The notes: a model not told the origin generated them from the letters alone. A DNA stretch of 64,000 nucleotides from Cladobotryum mycophilum (GCA_036429605.1 CM071589.1:4898001-4962000), one strand, 5' to 3'. Positions 12,457 through 25,260 are shown, counted from the stretch's first letter. Made by a program: numbers and translations.

Positions 12457-13049
12457 GGTTAAGCCTACTCGAAACGAATCATGATTCGAGAAATGTCCGG
12501 ATTGGAATGTGTTTTATGCCCTCCTTTTTGTTTTTGTTTATTGGTTTGGTTTGGTTTGGCTTGGTAGGCGGTTTCAGGTTTTGGGTGGGACATATGGTTA
12601 TGATGGATGCGTGTTTTTGTTTTAGATATTCTGGATAGGTATGCAGAGTCATCATGGCAAGGGACAGGGAGTAAGGTATTGGCTTTGTTTTGGGGGAAGG
12701 GGGGGGGTTGGCAACCGGATTATTATGAGTGTTTATTCACAGAGAACGGTCTAATGAGGATGAACGAACTGGTGAATTATTCATGGAATTTTATATTTGT
12801 AGGCTCTCCAAGCATAGTGTGAGAGTATCTTGATGGTGTACTGTACTATACCACTTCACGGTTAGAATCCCCCTTCCTTTGCTCTTCTATGAACCGTTTG
12901 CGGCGAACGAATCTGTATGAATAAGATGCAAGGCAGACATCGGTATATGCCGTTGTTGCTTGTCCTTTGAAACCTTCCCCTTTCCCTCCTGGATTATATG
13001 CGATGCTCCTAATATGTTAACTTCACCTCTCCCCAATCTGTCAAAGTCG
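12457..13049. other. Convergent 3' region between SEC2-like and PUS4
   Basis: No gene seen. The stretch is T/G-rich with a TTGGT pentanucleotide array at 12541-12565, and should contain both 3' UTRs. Confidence 0.6.
12541..12565. repeat. TTGGT pentanucleotide microsatellite
   Basis: About five copies of TTGGT (one with a C) lie just after the SEC2-like stop codon. Confidence 0.85.
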
Positions 13050-14600
13050 TCAGTCGTCAAAACCGTTCCATTCTTCATGTTTGACTCGTTTTGTACCATT
13101 TGTCTTCTTCAACACCTCCTTAACCGGCTCATCCCCTTCAATCGACTCCTTGATGTGGACCTTGCGCGGCGGAGATTCCTTGTGCTCACCATCCGGTGAC
13201 CTGGAGCGCTTCTCAGTCCGCGGCGGGGACTGGCCTGGATTTGCGCTTTTGTTGTCCTGCTTCTTGGGCGGCTGCTGGGAAGAGCCTGATGCTTGAGTGC
13301 CGGGCCACTCGCCGTGGGGCTCTCCATTCCAGCGGGCGAGCATGTCGGCGACCTTGGGACCCCAGACTTCTTCACCCTTGGCCAGATCATCGTACTCGAG
13401 GCAGTTTGTGCCTCCGACTGTGAAATCGCTCTGACGAACACGGCACAGCTCCGCCATCAAACCCGCGGAGCCCAACTTGGCACCAAGGTCGTGACAAAAG
13501 CTTCTGACGTAGAATCCTGAAGTGACCTTCATCCTAATCTTGCAAGCGGGCGGGCCCTCGTCGCTCCACGGCGGCGGGGTGCTCTCATCGGGCGAATCAG
13601 GCACAAGATTCTTCCCCCTAGAAGAATGAATGGGCTGAGGCAGCTGTCCAAGAGCGCCGGACATCATGGTGTTCTGCTTCGGGTGCTTCTGCTTCTTTTT
13701 GGGAGCATCCTTAATGAGCTCGTCTTGCCTCTCCTCAAATTTGCGCTTGAAGGTCTCGTGCGCCGCGACCGCCTGGTCATCTTGTTCCTTTTCTTCCGGC
13801 GTGAGCTTCCTGGAAGTCTCCTGCTGCTTTTTGATCCTCCAGACCTGCTCGGCAAGGTTGCGCTCAGCGGCCTCGGCCTCCTCTGTCGGCCAGCGATGGT
13901 TATGCGACTTGGGCTCATACCACTCAACAAGCTCAAGTTCTAGGACGTCGACCTCTCTTCCCTTGATCTCTCTAGGAATTGGTTTCCCCTCGCGCGCATA
14001 TTCGTACAGAGGTTTCCCGTTCATCTTCAGCGCCGAGTATAAAGGTGGGATCTGCATCTGCTTGCCTCGGAAGGAATCCAGCTCCTTCTCCACCATCTCT
14101 TTCGTAATATGGTCGTATGGCCGCCTTGTCAATACGCGACCGACTCGATCGTATGTATCAGTGCTTGCGCCGAAGACAATGGTAGTTTCGTAGGTCTTTG
14201 TGCATTCTAGGAACTGGTTCAGCACCTTTGTCGCGGAGCCGATGCCCATGATCAAGACTCCGGTCGCCAAGGGATCCAAGGTTCCTCCATGTCCAATCTT
14301 GACTTGGGTAGCCTTCTTCTCGGCTTTGCGACGCATGAATTGGCCGCCGGATTCTTTGAGACGCTTGGCCACTTCGGCCTCGATCATGGGTTTGAAGAAG
14401 GCAGAAGGATTGAAGTGATGTTGGCATTCTCGTAGGACCTGCGCAGAACTGAGGCCGCATGGCTTATTAATGGCTATAAAGGAGTCAATCCATGTTAGCC
14501 ACAGCCAAAACTCGAGATATAGAGTCATCGGCGCAGGAAAAAATTAGAAGAAGGAATCATTCATACCGAAGACGCCCTCCCGGACAATCTCCGCAGTCAT
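13050..14600 (-). CDS. pus4: tRNA pseudouridine-55 synthase PUS4 (TruB family), 485 aa
   Basis: Exons are 14600-14567 and 14473-13050. The first exon gives MTAEIVREGVF and the second continues AINKPCGLSSAQVL, the classic TruB N-terminal motif. An apparent longer start inside the same frame is read-through of the 93-bp intron (GTATGA donor, TTATAG acceptor). PUS4 converts U55 in the T-loop of tRNAs to pseudouridine. The catalytic Asp lies in GHGGTLDPLATGVL. A lysine-rich insert near residues 200-280 and a charged C-terminal tail (KRSRSPDGEHKESPPRK, resembling a nuclear-localisation signal) are fungal additions. It converges with the SEC2-like gene and diverges from the RFTS gene. Confidence 0.95.
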
Positions 14601-15418
14601 TCTCGACAGCGGTTTGGAAAAACGTCGCATGCGATTGCTACTCGTATAAAGAGGGGCTCAGGATATGCTATGGCGAGAGTAATATGGAATGAGAAGCAAG
14701 CAGATGAGCCGAGACTTGAGGCCGGTCTGTTCTATATAATTGAGACCTCACTTTTGACTTCAACCTTGTCCGGCGCCGCGACAGAACGAAAGAGCTGGAC
14801 AAGAAAAAAGTTGAAACTTTCAGCGATAAGCCCCGCTAGCGCGCAAAGATACGGCAACAGGGGTACCATGCCAGTGCCCTCCCACTGAAGCCCACCACTG
14901 TTGACGCTGCGGCATGAATCGACTGGAGGGCTACGGTGGGTGGAGCACCTAGGCAGCGCCCCTCAGTCTTACACAAGCGCTGTAACACTGCTTCTGCCCC
15001 TCTAAACAGGCCCTGAAGGTGTGCATCAGTGGCGCACCCATTAACGCGAGTCTCTTGTACAGCGCGCGTCTCTTGCACCCACCACAACTGCCGGCCGAGT
15101 CGAACTCAACCCTCCACTGGAACGAACTCAACTAAGACTGGACTCTGCCTACCCATTCATGACCATCTGCTTTTGTTGACGTGACAATACTTGCGGCTGC
15201 CACTTCGAACTCAGACCATTTCCCATTCTTCACCACAGAGTCGTCGCCTTTACTTCACTTTTCACACTTGACGCCATCTTGCCGAGTTAAGACCATCGGT
15301 TCATGACCCTGTACTCCGAACTTCATCGATCGCATTCGACCAGCATCATCGCCTGTCCACGGCTCAGGCACGGAAACAATACGAATCGTCCGATGACCAG
15401 TCTGAATAGCTGATCGCA
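14601..15418. other. Divergent intergenic region between PUS4 and the RFTS-domain gene
   Basis: No gene seen. It probably holds two promoters; the right half is C/T- and A/C-rich, as expected upstream of the start at 15419. Confidence 0.6.
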
Positions 15419-17984
15419 ATGCCCGGGCGCAAACGCAGAGCCTCCACGTCTAGTGTGGAAACAGTAGACGACTCTCAGATCAGATGGCTCCATGAAACCT
15501 CGGTGGTCAGATCAGTGCCTTCAAATTCGGACTCGGACGACTGGCCATGCTTCGAGCTGCGGGATACTGTCGTGTACGATAGGGAAGGGAAAGCTCTGGA
15601 TAATGCTCTCTATGTTGCGACTAGAGGTCCGTTCACTGTCAGAGGCCGACTCATCATTGAGGAACCTTCACAGAAGGCGCATAGTAGGTCTTGCTCATCG
15701 CAGTTTCTTGCTTGATCCACTTCCTCTAACTATCGCAGTGATCATCAGAGTCAAGGCGTCGACGCCCATAGAGATTCGAAATTGCGTCAAATACGCTATT
15801 GGCCAAGAAAATGATGGCGATGGAGATCCGTGTATATGGATCGCGGGCAAGGGAGGGTGGTACGAGATCCAGCCCTCGGAAGCATATCTCCCCATCTACC
15901 TAAAGATGTGCGAAGCAACTACAATGTATTACAGTATTATCGATTCATGCACGTCCGAGAAGTTCAAGCGGTCATACAAGAAATCAGCCAAACACAGTCG
16001 TCTAGAGAGGCTCCACGATATCTTCCTTCAAGTAAGTTTGCCGATATGGGAAAGCCGTATGTGACTGACATCGGTGCAAGTACACAATAAAGGCTGGAGA
16101 CGGGTCGACGTTTGACGAAGTAATTGAGCGTTGCGGCGAGCACGCACCCTTCTTCATCAATCAATTTAGGGACGAACCGTCCGAGACTATTGCGTGGAAG
16201 AATACCGACTTCTACAAGTGGTTCATGAATGAATTCGCAGTAAGTAGTCATGATAAAGAATGACTTGAACGATTTGCTGACTTGCAAAGAGTGTGGCCCT
16301 GGAAATTGAAGAGTTAAACAGGAATCCACGACATTATCGCGCCCCTTCCATAGACACAGTCCTGCTGAGCTCGAGAGAGAGGTCCTCACGTCTAACGACA
16401 AGAAGCGCCAGCATAGAAGAGGTCGCTCCAAGCCATGTTCCATTAATACAGATGCCTGAAAGACCCAAGTCTATTTCACGCGAAATTAAGGCTAGCCCCA
16501 GTGTCGTCAGCCAAAGCTCTGTGGCACCGATAGAGGTAGACGACATAACCGATGTTGTTACGGATCAAGATGATTCTCCTCTTTCTTCGGTCCTTACTGC
16601 CCTTCAAGATATCTATGATAACAAGGCTTCGACTAAAAAGGGGATTACAGTATCAAACACTCTAACCACTCTCTATTTTAACTACAAATTCCCCAACTAT
16701 CGAGACGGAACTTCTGGTTCCTATAAGATACCAGTTTCGGAACTCTTGCATTTCCATGCTAAACAACTATTACAGCACCTTGACAGGGTAAAATATGAGA
16801 GGCACGAAATATATGGCTACCTACAAGAACTGGCGCAAAAGAAATTTACGTCGCTTGCTTATAAACCATCGGATTTTCCTCTCCGATTAATCCCCCGCAA
16901 ACAGATTCAGCGACAGTCTAAGAAAGCAATGGAGGCCGCAGAACCAACCCCTGCCCTAGAAATCACCATTGCTCCTTTGGACGAGGACGAGGACGAGGAC
17001 GAACTATTTGAGGCCCCTCCTCGTCCCATGGGCAAGAGTATAAAACAACCAGGCCGAAGGGGTCGAAAAGCTGTTCTCCGGACGATAACGTCAAGCAAAA
17101 AAAGGGTCCATGCTGAGCTGGAGAGCGATAGCGAACCTGAGTCTGAAGTTTCAGCAGTCAAGAGGTCTAATACCTCTCATTACTTCCCTGGTGAAACTGG
17201 CGATGTCGATGCCGATGTTGATATGGAATTCGCGCCCCAGGAATCCCCTCAGGAAGTCCTCAATCCGTCTGCCAACACAGAGATGGACAATCGTCCGGAG
17301 CCTGTTGATGAGCCTATCCCCATCCCCATCCCCATCCCCATCCCCATCGTCATTCGAACTGAACGGATTCCTTCAAGTGCACCCAAGGGGCCAGATGGCA
17401 CTTGGATCTGTGATGAGAGTGGCTGTGATTTCATAGTCCGAGGCGGAGACGACGAAGAATGCCAGGCTCGAATAAGGCAACACTTTGAAGAGCACGAAGA
17501 AGCAGCAAAAAGACTTAACCTAGCCGTTACTGAAAGCACTCGAGGCCATACATCAGTAAAGTATGCATATTTCCCTCCTTCCCTTGTCCTTGTTCAATAC
17601 CCCTCTGCGTCCAATCCACCTGTTCCAGCACCTGCGCCAATACCGATCGCTTTGCCTTCCTCACCATATACACACAACAGTCAACACAGGCCTAGTTCAC
17701 CTCTCCACCCACCAAGAGAAACACCCCCCTCAAGCCCTGGAAGCAATCCCATACCAGACCTTAGTGGGCCAGCGAAAGAGTCCTTTCGCGAGATTGTAGA
17801 ACAGTTCCGCCGCCGCCCTCACCCCGTTTCGGATAGAATTGCCAGTCTAACGTGCTTGCAGTCATTTACTAGAGAAGCTGAAGAAGCTCGGAGACAAGAG
17901 CCAGATGAGAGAGGTGTTAAAGTTGGCTGGTACCAAGGCCCCCCAGCCGATCAAGCGGAGACTAATAGTTTAACCGTGGAATGA
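15419..17984 (+). CDS. RFTS (DNMT1-RFD)-domain protein with C-terminal zinc-finger-like motif, Raf2/DIM-7-like, 803 aa
   Basis: Exons are 15419-15683, 15739-16031, 16081-16239 and 16290-17984; all three introns are 49-55 bp and all joins keep frame. Residues about 40-240 look like a replication-foci targeting domain: WPCFELRDTVVYD, then CIWIAGKGGWYEIQPSEAY, then APFFINQF and TDFYKWF. This fold occurs in DNMT1 and in fission-yeast Raf2, a heterochromatin assembly factor; Neurospora DIM-7 plays a related role. No methyltransferase domain is present. The C-terminal third is low-complexity apart from a segment near residue 612 (WICDESGCDFIVRG, with HFEEHEE behind) whose Cys and His pattern suggests a degenerate C2H2 finger. 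A proline-isoleucine hexanucleotide repeat precedes it. That this is a gene is secure; the Raf2/DIM-7 link is inference from domain layout. Confidence 0.75.
17316..17348 (+). repeat. ATCCCC hexanucleotide repeat encoding Pro-Ile
   Basis: Five units of ATCCCC lie in frame within the RFTS-domain protein, encoding an alternating Pro-Ile stretch just before the zinc-finger-like motif. Confidence 0.95.
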
Positions 17985-18657
17985 GCTCTTGAGAGACATT
18001 GATTGGCCCGCAAAGGGTGTAGATGTAGGTGGGAATGCTTTATTATGCTGGGCGTTGGCGTGGTTTTTTTTATGTGTGATGACCTGTATACTTTTGGCAA
18101 TGAGTTTATTTGCTTTGACAAAACCTCGGTTTGGGCTTCGGAGATAGGGGGACATCCCATTCATACTTGTGTGTCCTGTTATGATTGCTTGCGGCGGGTT
18201 GATGTTGGTATTGGTGGTTGACCCTGAGGGTTTGCTGGCAAGTCAGGGGTGATGTGCCCATATAGATGTATGGCTAAACACATCCAAATAAATACGCGCA
18301 GTGACAATGAGACTAGATTCCCAGAGATTGCATTTTATCTTTTATCTTTTATTCATTATTCAGTCATCCGCGGCCCATCAATCTTGTGGTTCTCGCGATG
18401 CTTCGCTACCCTGCCTACTACCTACCTTGAAAGCAAGTAAAAAAAAAAAGAAGAAGAAAAGACAAATAGCTAATAGAACCCTGCCTCCAAAAAAAACATA
18501 CATCTCCTGTCCTGATTCTGATCTAAAGACCCCCCTCCCCCTAGCTTTGTTTTTTTTTATATAAATAAAAGATAACTATATAGTCTTTCCTTGGTATTCC
18601 TCTCATCATTTTTGTTGTTTCCTACAAGATTCAGAAAATGTCGTCGACCCATCCCCT
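17985..18657. other. Convergent 3' region between the RFTS gene and CBP80
   Basis: No gene seen. It is A/T-rich with A-runs near 18439-18447 and T-runs near 18549, consistent with 3' UTRs on both sides. Confidence 0.6.
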
Positions 18658-21274
18658 CTAGGCAGCGTCAGCTCCATTAGACGAACCATTCTTCGCCTTC
18701 CCGGCCTCAAGCGCAAACGCCTCTTCTATAGCCGCGAGCCGCTTGAATACCCTGAGCCATCGCTGGCCCCACCGGCGGACCAGTGCATCACGATCACTTG
18801 CGCCATCGTCAGTCTCCATCAACTCGTCCTTGTTCTCGCCAGCCCAGTGTCCGAGCGAGCCGTTGATAGCGCGGAAGAGATCCCTCGTGCTCTTGACCTC
18901 TTTCTCGCGAGTATCCTCGTCGGTATCGGGTGAGGTCAGCACTTGACGACCTTTCACCGTCACCTTGGATACGGTACCGTAGACCAGCTCGAAGACGTGA
19001 GGCTGCGCAAGCGACTCGCCGTCGTTTACGCCCTTGGCAGGGGTGCTGGCAGCCAAAGCCCAGTCCATTACCGAGATGGGAGTGACAATCGAGAAGTTGA
19101 GCAGCTTTTCAATAATGGACAGCGCAACGCCCGGATGAGCATTCCAGTAAGCCATGACTGCTGAGATAATCTGCGCTCGCACCTCGGGCGATGAGGTTCC
19201 CATGTCGATAAGTCTCGCCTTCGTTCGGTCAATGCAAGCCAAAACGTGACTGAGTGACTTGGAGCCGACCCAGCAGACGGCTGTCATGAAGACATCCATG
19301 CTGGTGACAAAGGGATTTAGTGCTTGTTCTGAAGCTTGGGATTGGATTCTGTCGATGATAGGCTGGAACTCTTCATCCGCAGCCTTTCGTCGAAGCAAAA
19401 CAGCCAACTCCTGACCTTCAGCCGCGAACGGAGTTTCTAATGCGCCGTGTTAGTATCATCAACATGAATACAGAAATATGGGTCATTCGAGAATATTGTT
19501 ACTCACCAAGGTTGCTAAATTTGAAGTCAGGAACATCCTTCTCCTTCTCAGGATCAACAAGGGGCTGGTATGATTCCGGTAATGTCTTCTGGATACGCTG
19601 TGCGAAGCTGAGTCGCACTTCTTTATCCAACGCACCCCTAAGGAACCATTTGGCCGGGTGAAGATCAGGTAGACTAGTGTCATCACTCCACTCCGCCCAC
19701 TTCCACGTAAAGCCAAAGTTGCTAAGATGGTGGGAGAACCAGTCAAGGAACCTGTAGCTTAGCTGCAGGTCCATTCGTGGACTGTTGTTATAAAGATATC
19801 GGATAGCTCTGCCAAGACTAGGGGCAATAGCTGCGGGCGCAAGTTTACAAGCTTCTGTCAATACAGAGTGATAGTAAACTAGCTTGTGTTCAGGGATGGG
19901 TAGCTGGAATAGTTGCGAGAAGACAATATCAACGGCAACGTCCTCCGGCTTCCATGTTGATCGTCCCGAGGGGATATTTCGCAACTCGTCAAACGGCGTT
20001 GCTCGCTTAACAAAGGTGCCATCGGCAAAATAGCAGTCTAGGTCTATTAGATATCGTGCTGTAACGTTTCTGTTGAAATGGAGACCGTTAATGGTGTCGG
20101 TAAGGCCGTCGCGGATCAGCGAAGATGCCACGCTGGTTGTGGCCGGAACAGATTCAACCTCTTGATCGGCGTAGACGGAGAAGTAAACTTCGGGGAACAA
20201 CGGCCGGGGCCCAGCGATGACCGTAGTGGGAATGGAAATGGCTGGCAGTGCGTGCTTTGGTGCGTTGGCCAATTTCTCCTGAGACTCGATCTCCTCCAGG
20301 GGCATCTGCCATGGTCGAGGAAGGCAAGCAAGCTCCCAGTTTTTGGACGCCTCGGCCTGCAATTGCTCTTGCAATAACATACACAAGCTCAGGGAACCCA
20401 CAGGGCTCTCATCCTTGCCTTCAGGGTGGTACGGGTCAACCAGGGCCTGCAATGCATGAGGTTCGGACGCGATAATATCAGTCTTATCCATCAGGTCTGC
20501 CGCCTTTTGCTGATATTGGCCCGGGGCCGCCGCCATGATATAGGGGATCGTTAAGAGAATAATCTTGACGATTTCCGTTCCGATAGTCTATACAAAGGTT
20601 AGAACGCGCGAACACGGCAGCTTATCCACGATGGCATTTGAAACTTACATCCTCTGAACTGGCAGTCTGCAGGTCAGCAGCGCGGCTGAATAGCTCCTCC
20701 AGCAAGGGGAAGACGCCGTCTCCTTCCAAGCAAGCCTGTAAACAAGCTAGGAACTTCAGATACAGCTTCACATCTCTCCACTCTCCCTGGCCAATCTGCG
20801 TCTCGGTTTCTTGCGCAGTCCGAGTCAGAATCACGTCGACGAGTTCAGGCTTCAGAGTATTGGCTACCAACACAACGGCGGCCACAAACGGCGTCTTCAA
20901 AGGCTGCTCGATGACCAACTGCAAGACCAGGCCGACAAAGGTGTTACGCAAGTTCTCGTCGTCGTAGTTGTCTGCCACCATGCGGGCGATGGACTGCACT
21001 TCCTCTGCCCATCGTCGCAAGGGGGAATCGGCCAAGCTGAGAAGTTGTCGTCGCAGTCGTACCGGAACAGGTGCTGAATCTATTCGTCTTCGCTGTTGCC
21101 TGCGATCAAAATGATCATCATCGTCTAGAAAAAGAGTGATGTGAGCTCCTGGTACTGCTTTCTGCTGCCGCTGCGCGCGTGTGACAGTAAATAATGAGAA
21201 CAAGTCAACGAACCTCTGTATCTTCTCTTGCGATTATAGCCTCCGGATTGTTGTCTGCGATCGTAGTCCGCCAT
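18658..21274 (-). CDS. cbp80: Nuclear cap-binding complex large subunit (CBP80/NCBP1), 798 aa
   Basis: Exons are 21274-21214, 21124-20649, 20587-19507 and 19436-18658; frames join exactly. The protein begins MADYDRRQQSGGYNRKRRYR and continues into an acidic/basic stretch (DDDDHFDRRQQRRRI) that resembles the nuclear localisation region of the family. The remainder is helical MIF4G-type repeats: residues such as NYDDENLRNTFVGLVLQL and TPFVAAVVLVANTL in repeat 1, and SETIGTEIV-type joins later. CBP80 binds the small subunit CBP20 and the 7-methylguanosine cap of nascent transcripts, and acts in splicing, export and decay. The length matches the family (about 790 aa). The first donor is GTTCGT rather than GTRNGT, which is unusual but is the only choice that preserves frame. 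Confidence 0.92.
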
Positions 21275-22687
21275 GATGCGCCCGTTAATTAAAATAATAG
21301 GTAATGATCAGGTTCGCAATGGCGTTCGATTGTGTGGACAGACTGAGTGCTGAAGGAGGCTGCTAAATAAAGTGAAGCTGCTAAAGCTCGGAAAACGTGC
21401 TGCACAAGCGCGAACCTTGCAACCCGCGCCTCGACTCGCCGGAACAGGAAATTGTGGCCTGAGGCAACAACTTTTCTTTCTTCACTCGGCCAAACAACAA
21501 CACTTCCTTATTCCATGCTGTTAAGACAAGTCTATCGTTCCATTCAATGTATAATAATAATCATCCTCAGTATCATTATCATACGCTAGTAGTAGTACTT
21601 CAGTTTGTCCGTTTCCAATACAGGCCAATCAATCATTTACACAACTGGGTAGGCAATGATGACCGATATATCACATCACATTCAGTATAGTATATGCCAT
21701 TTTCATGCAGACAACAACACGCTCGAGGAACAAAGTTATACGTGCAGTCATAAAAAGTCATAATCATAAATAAGCCGGTATTTTGTATCTTGGTGTGTAC
21801 CTCTCTCAAATCTTTTTTGCCAGTTCAAAGAGAGTTGCCTACTCTCATCTTTTTTTGTAATAAATAAAAAACGTCTTTTTTGTTCTCAAAACCTCGTAAC
21901 GAGCAGCCGTGGATTTCATACCACTCCACTATAATAGCACATGTTCATCTCCATTTCCCTGTGTCATAATATCTGCTTAAGCTCCACTTCCCACCCGTAG
22001 TCTCTTCAGCATCCGAGCTCTGCTCAGGGGCTCTATATCCCATGATCCAATATATCAATCCTCATCCACCCCTGTCAACATCCCCTTAGAGCTCTTCCAA
22101 GGTGTCGAGATGTGGACGGCGACAAGTCTGACACCAACGATAGAAAACAAGGTCGACATGTGAGGCGGGTCAACCAAATCATATCCGCCATTTCCACAAC
22201 ACTGAGCCTCATGACACGCAAACAACGAGAAAGAAAAAGAAGCAACAGCCAGCTCTGTCATGCATCGAAACGTGGTCTAAAAACGTGATCCCCCGCGATA
22301 TGCTTCAACGCAAACCCTTTCGTCCAAATGGTGCTAAGCGTATGCTGCACACCAATAAAACGAATCATGTAGGGAATCAAAAAGCCCCCTTTCCTCCCGG
22401 TCGGGACAGATTCCGACATTTCCCTAGAACACACAAAATTGATCTCATCTGCCCTTTTGTGTCGAAGGATTCAAGGCTTCAACACCATGAGCTTCGAGAC
22501 TACATCTGCCAATCTCCCAGCCCAGCCCTAGCAGCGAGCCATTCCCCTCGGCACCACTATGAGCTCTATGCTGGGAGTGGAACAGACAAATGCGTTCCAG
22601 AGCTGCCTAGTGCCCCCCGCCCCTCCCAAAAAAAAAAAAAAAAGAGTAAAACAGTAGCCTGCTAACTCCGTACCGGTAGCAGGAGGC
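21275..22687. other. Intergenic region between CBP80 and GSK-3 (tandem minus genes)
   Basis: No gene seen. The right part should be the 3' UTR of the GSK-3 gene and the left part the CBP80 promoter. It has an A-run of 15 at 22629-22643. Confidence 0.6.
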
Positions 22688-24175
22688 TCAGTCAAGTTTT
22701 GCCAGCATGTCCTGTTTCGCCATCGGAGTGAAGTTTTCAATATCAAGTCCCCGACCTGCCAGAACAGGCTTCATGTGGTCGGGTACCAGCTGGCGATTCA
22801 GATCTGGTGCAATGGACAATTCTGCTACAGTCAGTTTACAACATTATAAGCAAGGTTGCGTTACCCAAAACGTACCGTGACGGGTGAAATCGAACAGGTC
22901 AGGCAGATCACGAAGCTGACCAGTGCCGTGACGGGAATCTGGGAACTTCGTGGCGGGGTCTCGGAGATCATCAAAGAAGGGGTGGATCATTGCGTTGATT
23001 GCGGATTGGCGTTCTGTTGGTGTGTACTCGAGCAATCTAGCAATCAAATCGATTGCGTTGGCGTCCGCTTTGCGGAAAACCTTGTTGAAGGGGTGGGGCT
23101 TGATCTGGGGGAACTTGTGCTCCATGTAATTCGGGTTCATCGTGCGAATTTGTTCTCGAGTTGGTGTGCCGAGGACTTTGATAATCTCTACCAACTGGTC
23201 GATGCCAGACTCACCGGGGAAGAGTGGCTGTCCAAGCATCAACTCAGCCATCACACAGCCCGTTGACCAAACGTCTTTGTCAAATGTTAGCCAGGTGCAA
23301 AAAAAAAACAAAACAAAAAACCCCTAAGAATGCGAAGAACAACTTACCAATCTTAGTAGTGTAGTTCGTGGCGCCGAAAATGAGTTCGGGGGCACGGTAG
23401 TATCGAGAGCAGATATAAGACACATTGGGCTCGTTCTCTACCAGAATCTTGGCACTACCGAAGTCACAAAGTTTGAGGATACCGCTATTTGGGTCAAGCA
23501 AGAGATTCTGGGGCTTGATGTCTCTGTGGCAGATGCCTTGGGAGTGGATATATGCAAGAGCCCTGAAAAGCTGGTAGATGTACAGCTTGACTTCCAGGAT
23601 AGGCATAGTAGTCTTCATTTTGTTGAAGAAACGAGAGGCTCGATAAACAGTCTCGGGGACGAATTCTTGAACCAGGTTGAGGTAGACTTCATCTTTCTTT
23701 GATGTTGTTAGAAATTACCTTGCCATCGAAAGGCATGATTAAAAACTTACACGTTCGCCATTTGAGTAGTAAAAGGCTTTCAGCTGAACGATGTTGGGGT
23801 GTCGGACGATACGCATAATCTGAAGCTCGCGGTTCTGTAACGATGATTAATGGGCTAATCCCCATTATTAAAAAAGCAAGTATATTGCATACCTTGAATC
23901 GCTTGTCTTGAAGAACTCGCTTGATGGCGGCATCTTCTCCGGAAGGTGAAAGCTTGGTCTGAAAGACGACACCAAAAGAACCATTTCCAACAATCTTGCA
24001 TTGGGTGTATTGTAAATCTCTCGTTTCGCCCGTAATACCATCTTGAACCTTCTCGCGGATCACCTCTGCAGCGCAATGTTAGCATTTCTGAGCTTGAAGC
24101 GAAGCCGACACGGGCAACTGCAAACTCACCTCCCATCCGCAGACTATTGAAGGCGTTAGGCCTGTGTGACGACAT
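22688..24175 (-). CDS. gsk3: Glycogen synthase kinase 3 (GSK-3) serine/threonine kinase, 394 aa
   Basis: Six exons: 24175-24130, 24065-23893, 23834-23751, 23696-23348, 23274-22876 and 22821-22688; all introns are short and in phase. Kinase landmarks are the Gly-rich loop GNGSFGVV (42-49), ATP-binding Lys64 in AAIK, catalytic HRD (158-160) with KPQN, DFG (179-181), the activation-loop [14 protein letters not shown] whose Tyr195 corresponds to the autophosphorylated tyrosine of GSK-3, and the CMGC-type [21 protein letters not shown]. The C-terminal tail ([11 protein letters not shown] then LIPDH-type segment) is that of fungal GSK-3. The kinase regulates development, stress response and glycogen metabolism. 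The upstream intergenic region is about 11 kb, unusually long for the window. Confidence 0.97.
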
Positions 24176-24990
24176 CGTGGGCAGATGCTATCCAGACCAA
24201 AGTGCCGATGCTACCGAAAATCAAGATTGAAGCACCTGGGCGATGAGCAGGTGAGGGGCAACAAAGAACGGGCCTTGACGCGGGCCGTGGTGGGCAACAG
24301 TGTTGAATAAAAGGAAACGAAGTTTATTGCGCTGCGACGGGTCGCAAGGGCTGATAACAATGCCGACAATTAAGTCAGTCTAGATCGCAGGCACAATATC
24401 CGTAGCTGCAGGCTGGGGAAGCTTGCAGAGTATTGCTTTGTACGGAAGAAGTCGAGGTTGATCGCGATGCTGCGGATTTATGGCTCAGGTGGCTGGTTGA
24501 GCAGTTGATGATTGATCTGGCAGGCTGAATAGGAAGAATTTAGCAACGAGATCCTTGCCTAACAATCTAAAGGATGAGTCAATTGGAATTATTGACTTGA
24601 AAGTGAAAGACGGCGACAATCGAAGAAAGGATGCTTTTTTTTTGGTGACACGCTGCAAGGACTGAATGGATGGTGCGGGGGGTGGTGATCAGAGGGGGAA
24701 CAACAGAACGAAACAGCAGGCAGGGGGACAGACGATTTATAAGGCTGCTGAACGGCGATGAATTGATTGACAAGGTCGCCAAAGCAGTGTAGGGGAACAA
24801 GAAGAACGAGTCAAGGGGTGTGGCAGGGTTTTGCAAATGGGTGCATCAAGCGGGCAATGAGGTGAGTGAAAAAGCCGCCCCTTGGCAGGACTGAATAAAT
24901 GCCAGGTACAAACAGGTGGGCGAGGAGCGGCGGGTGGCGTAAGGGAATTCCATAGGTTGAGCGGGCTGGGTTGGTGTAGTGGCACGAAAG

Positions 24991-25260
24991 CTGGGCAGAG
25001 AGAGAGAGGGAGGGAGAGGGAGTAGGTAGAGAGTAGAGAGTAGAGGATGAGAGGGAGAGAGACACACGCACAGAGAGAGAGAGAGAGGGAGAGAGAGTGA
25101 GAGAGGCGGGTCTTTGGAGGGAGGAGGGCGGGGTGCTTAATCTAGTGGGCTCGTGACATGCGACAGGCGACAAGCGACAGGGTGAGGTGAGGTGAGTTAG
25201 GTTTTGAGGTAACAGGAAAGGAAAGGAAAGGAAAGGAAAGGAAAGGAAAGGGGAGGAAAG
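24991..25260. repeat. Long polypurine/polypyrimidine tract upstream of GSK-3
   Basis: The plus strand is almost all purine, made of GA dinucleotide runs (about 25000-25105) and a GGAAA pentanucleotide array (25214-25251), with a short mixed break at about 25105-25210. On the GSK-3 strand this is C/T-rich, as in many fungal promoters; its mirror-like composition could form triplex DNA. Confidence 0.8.
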
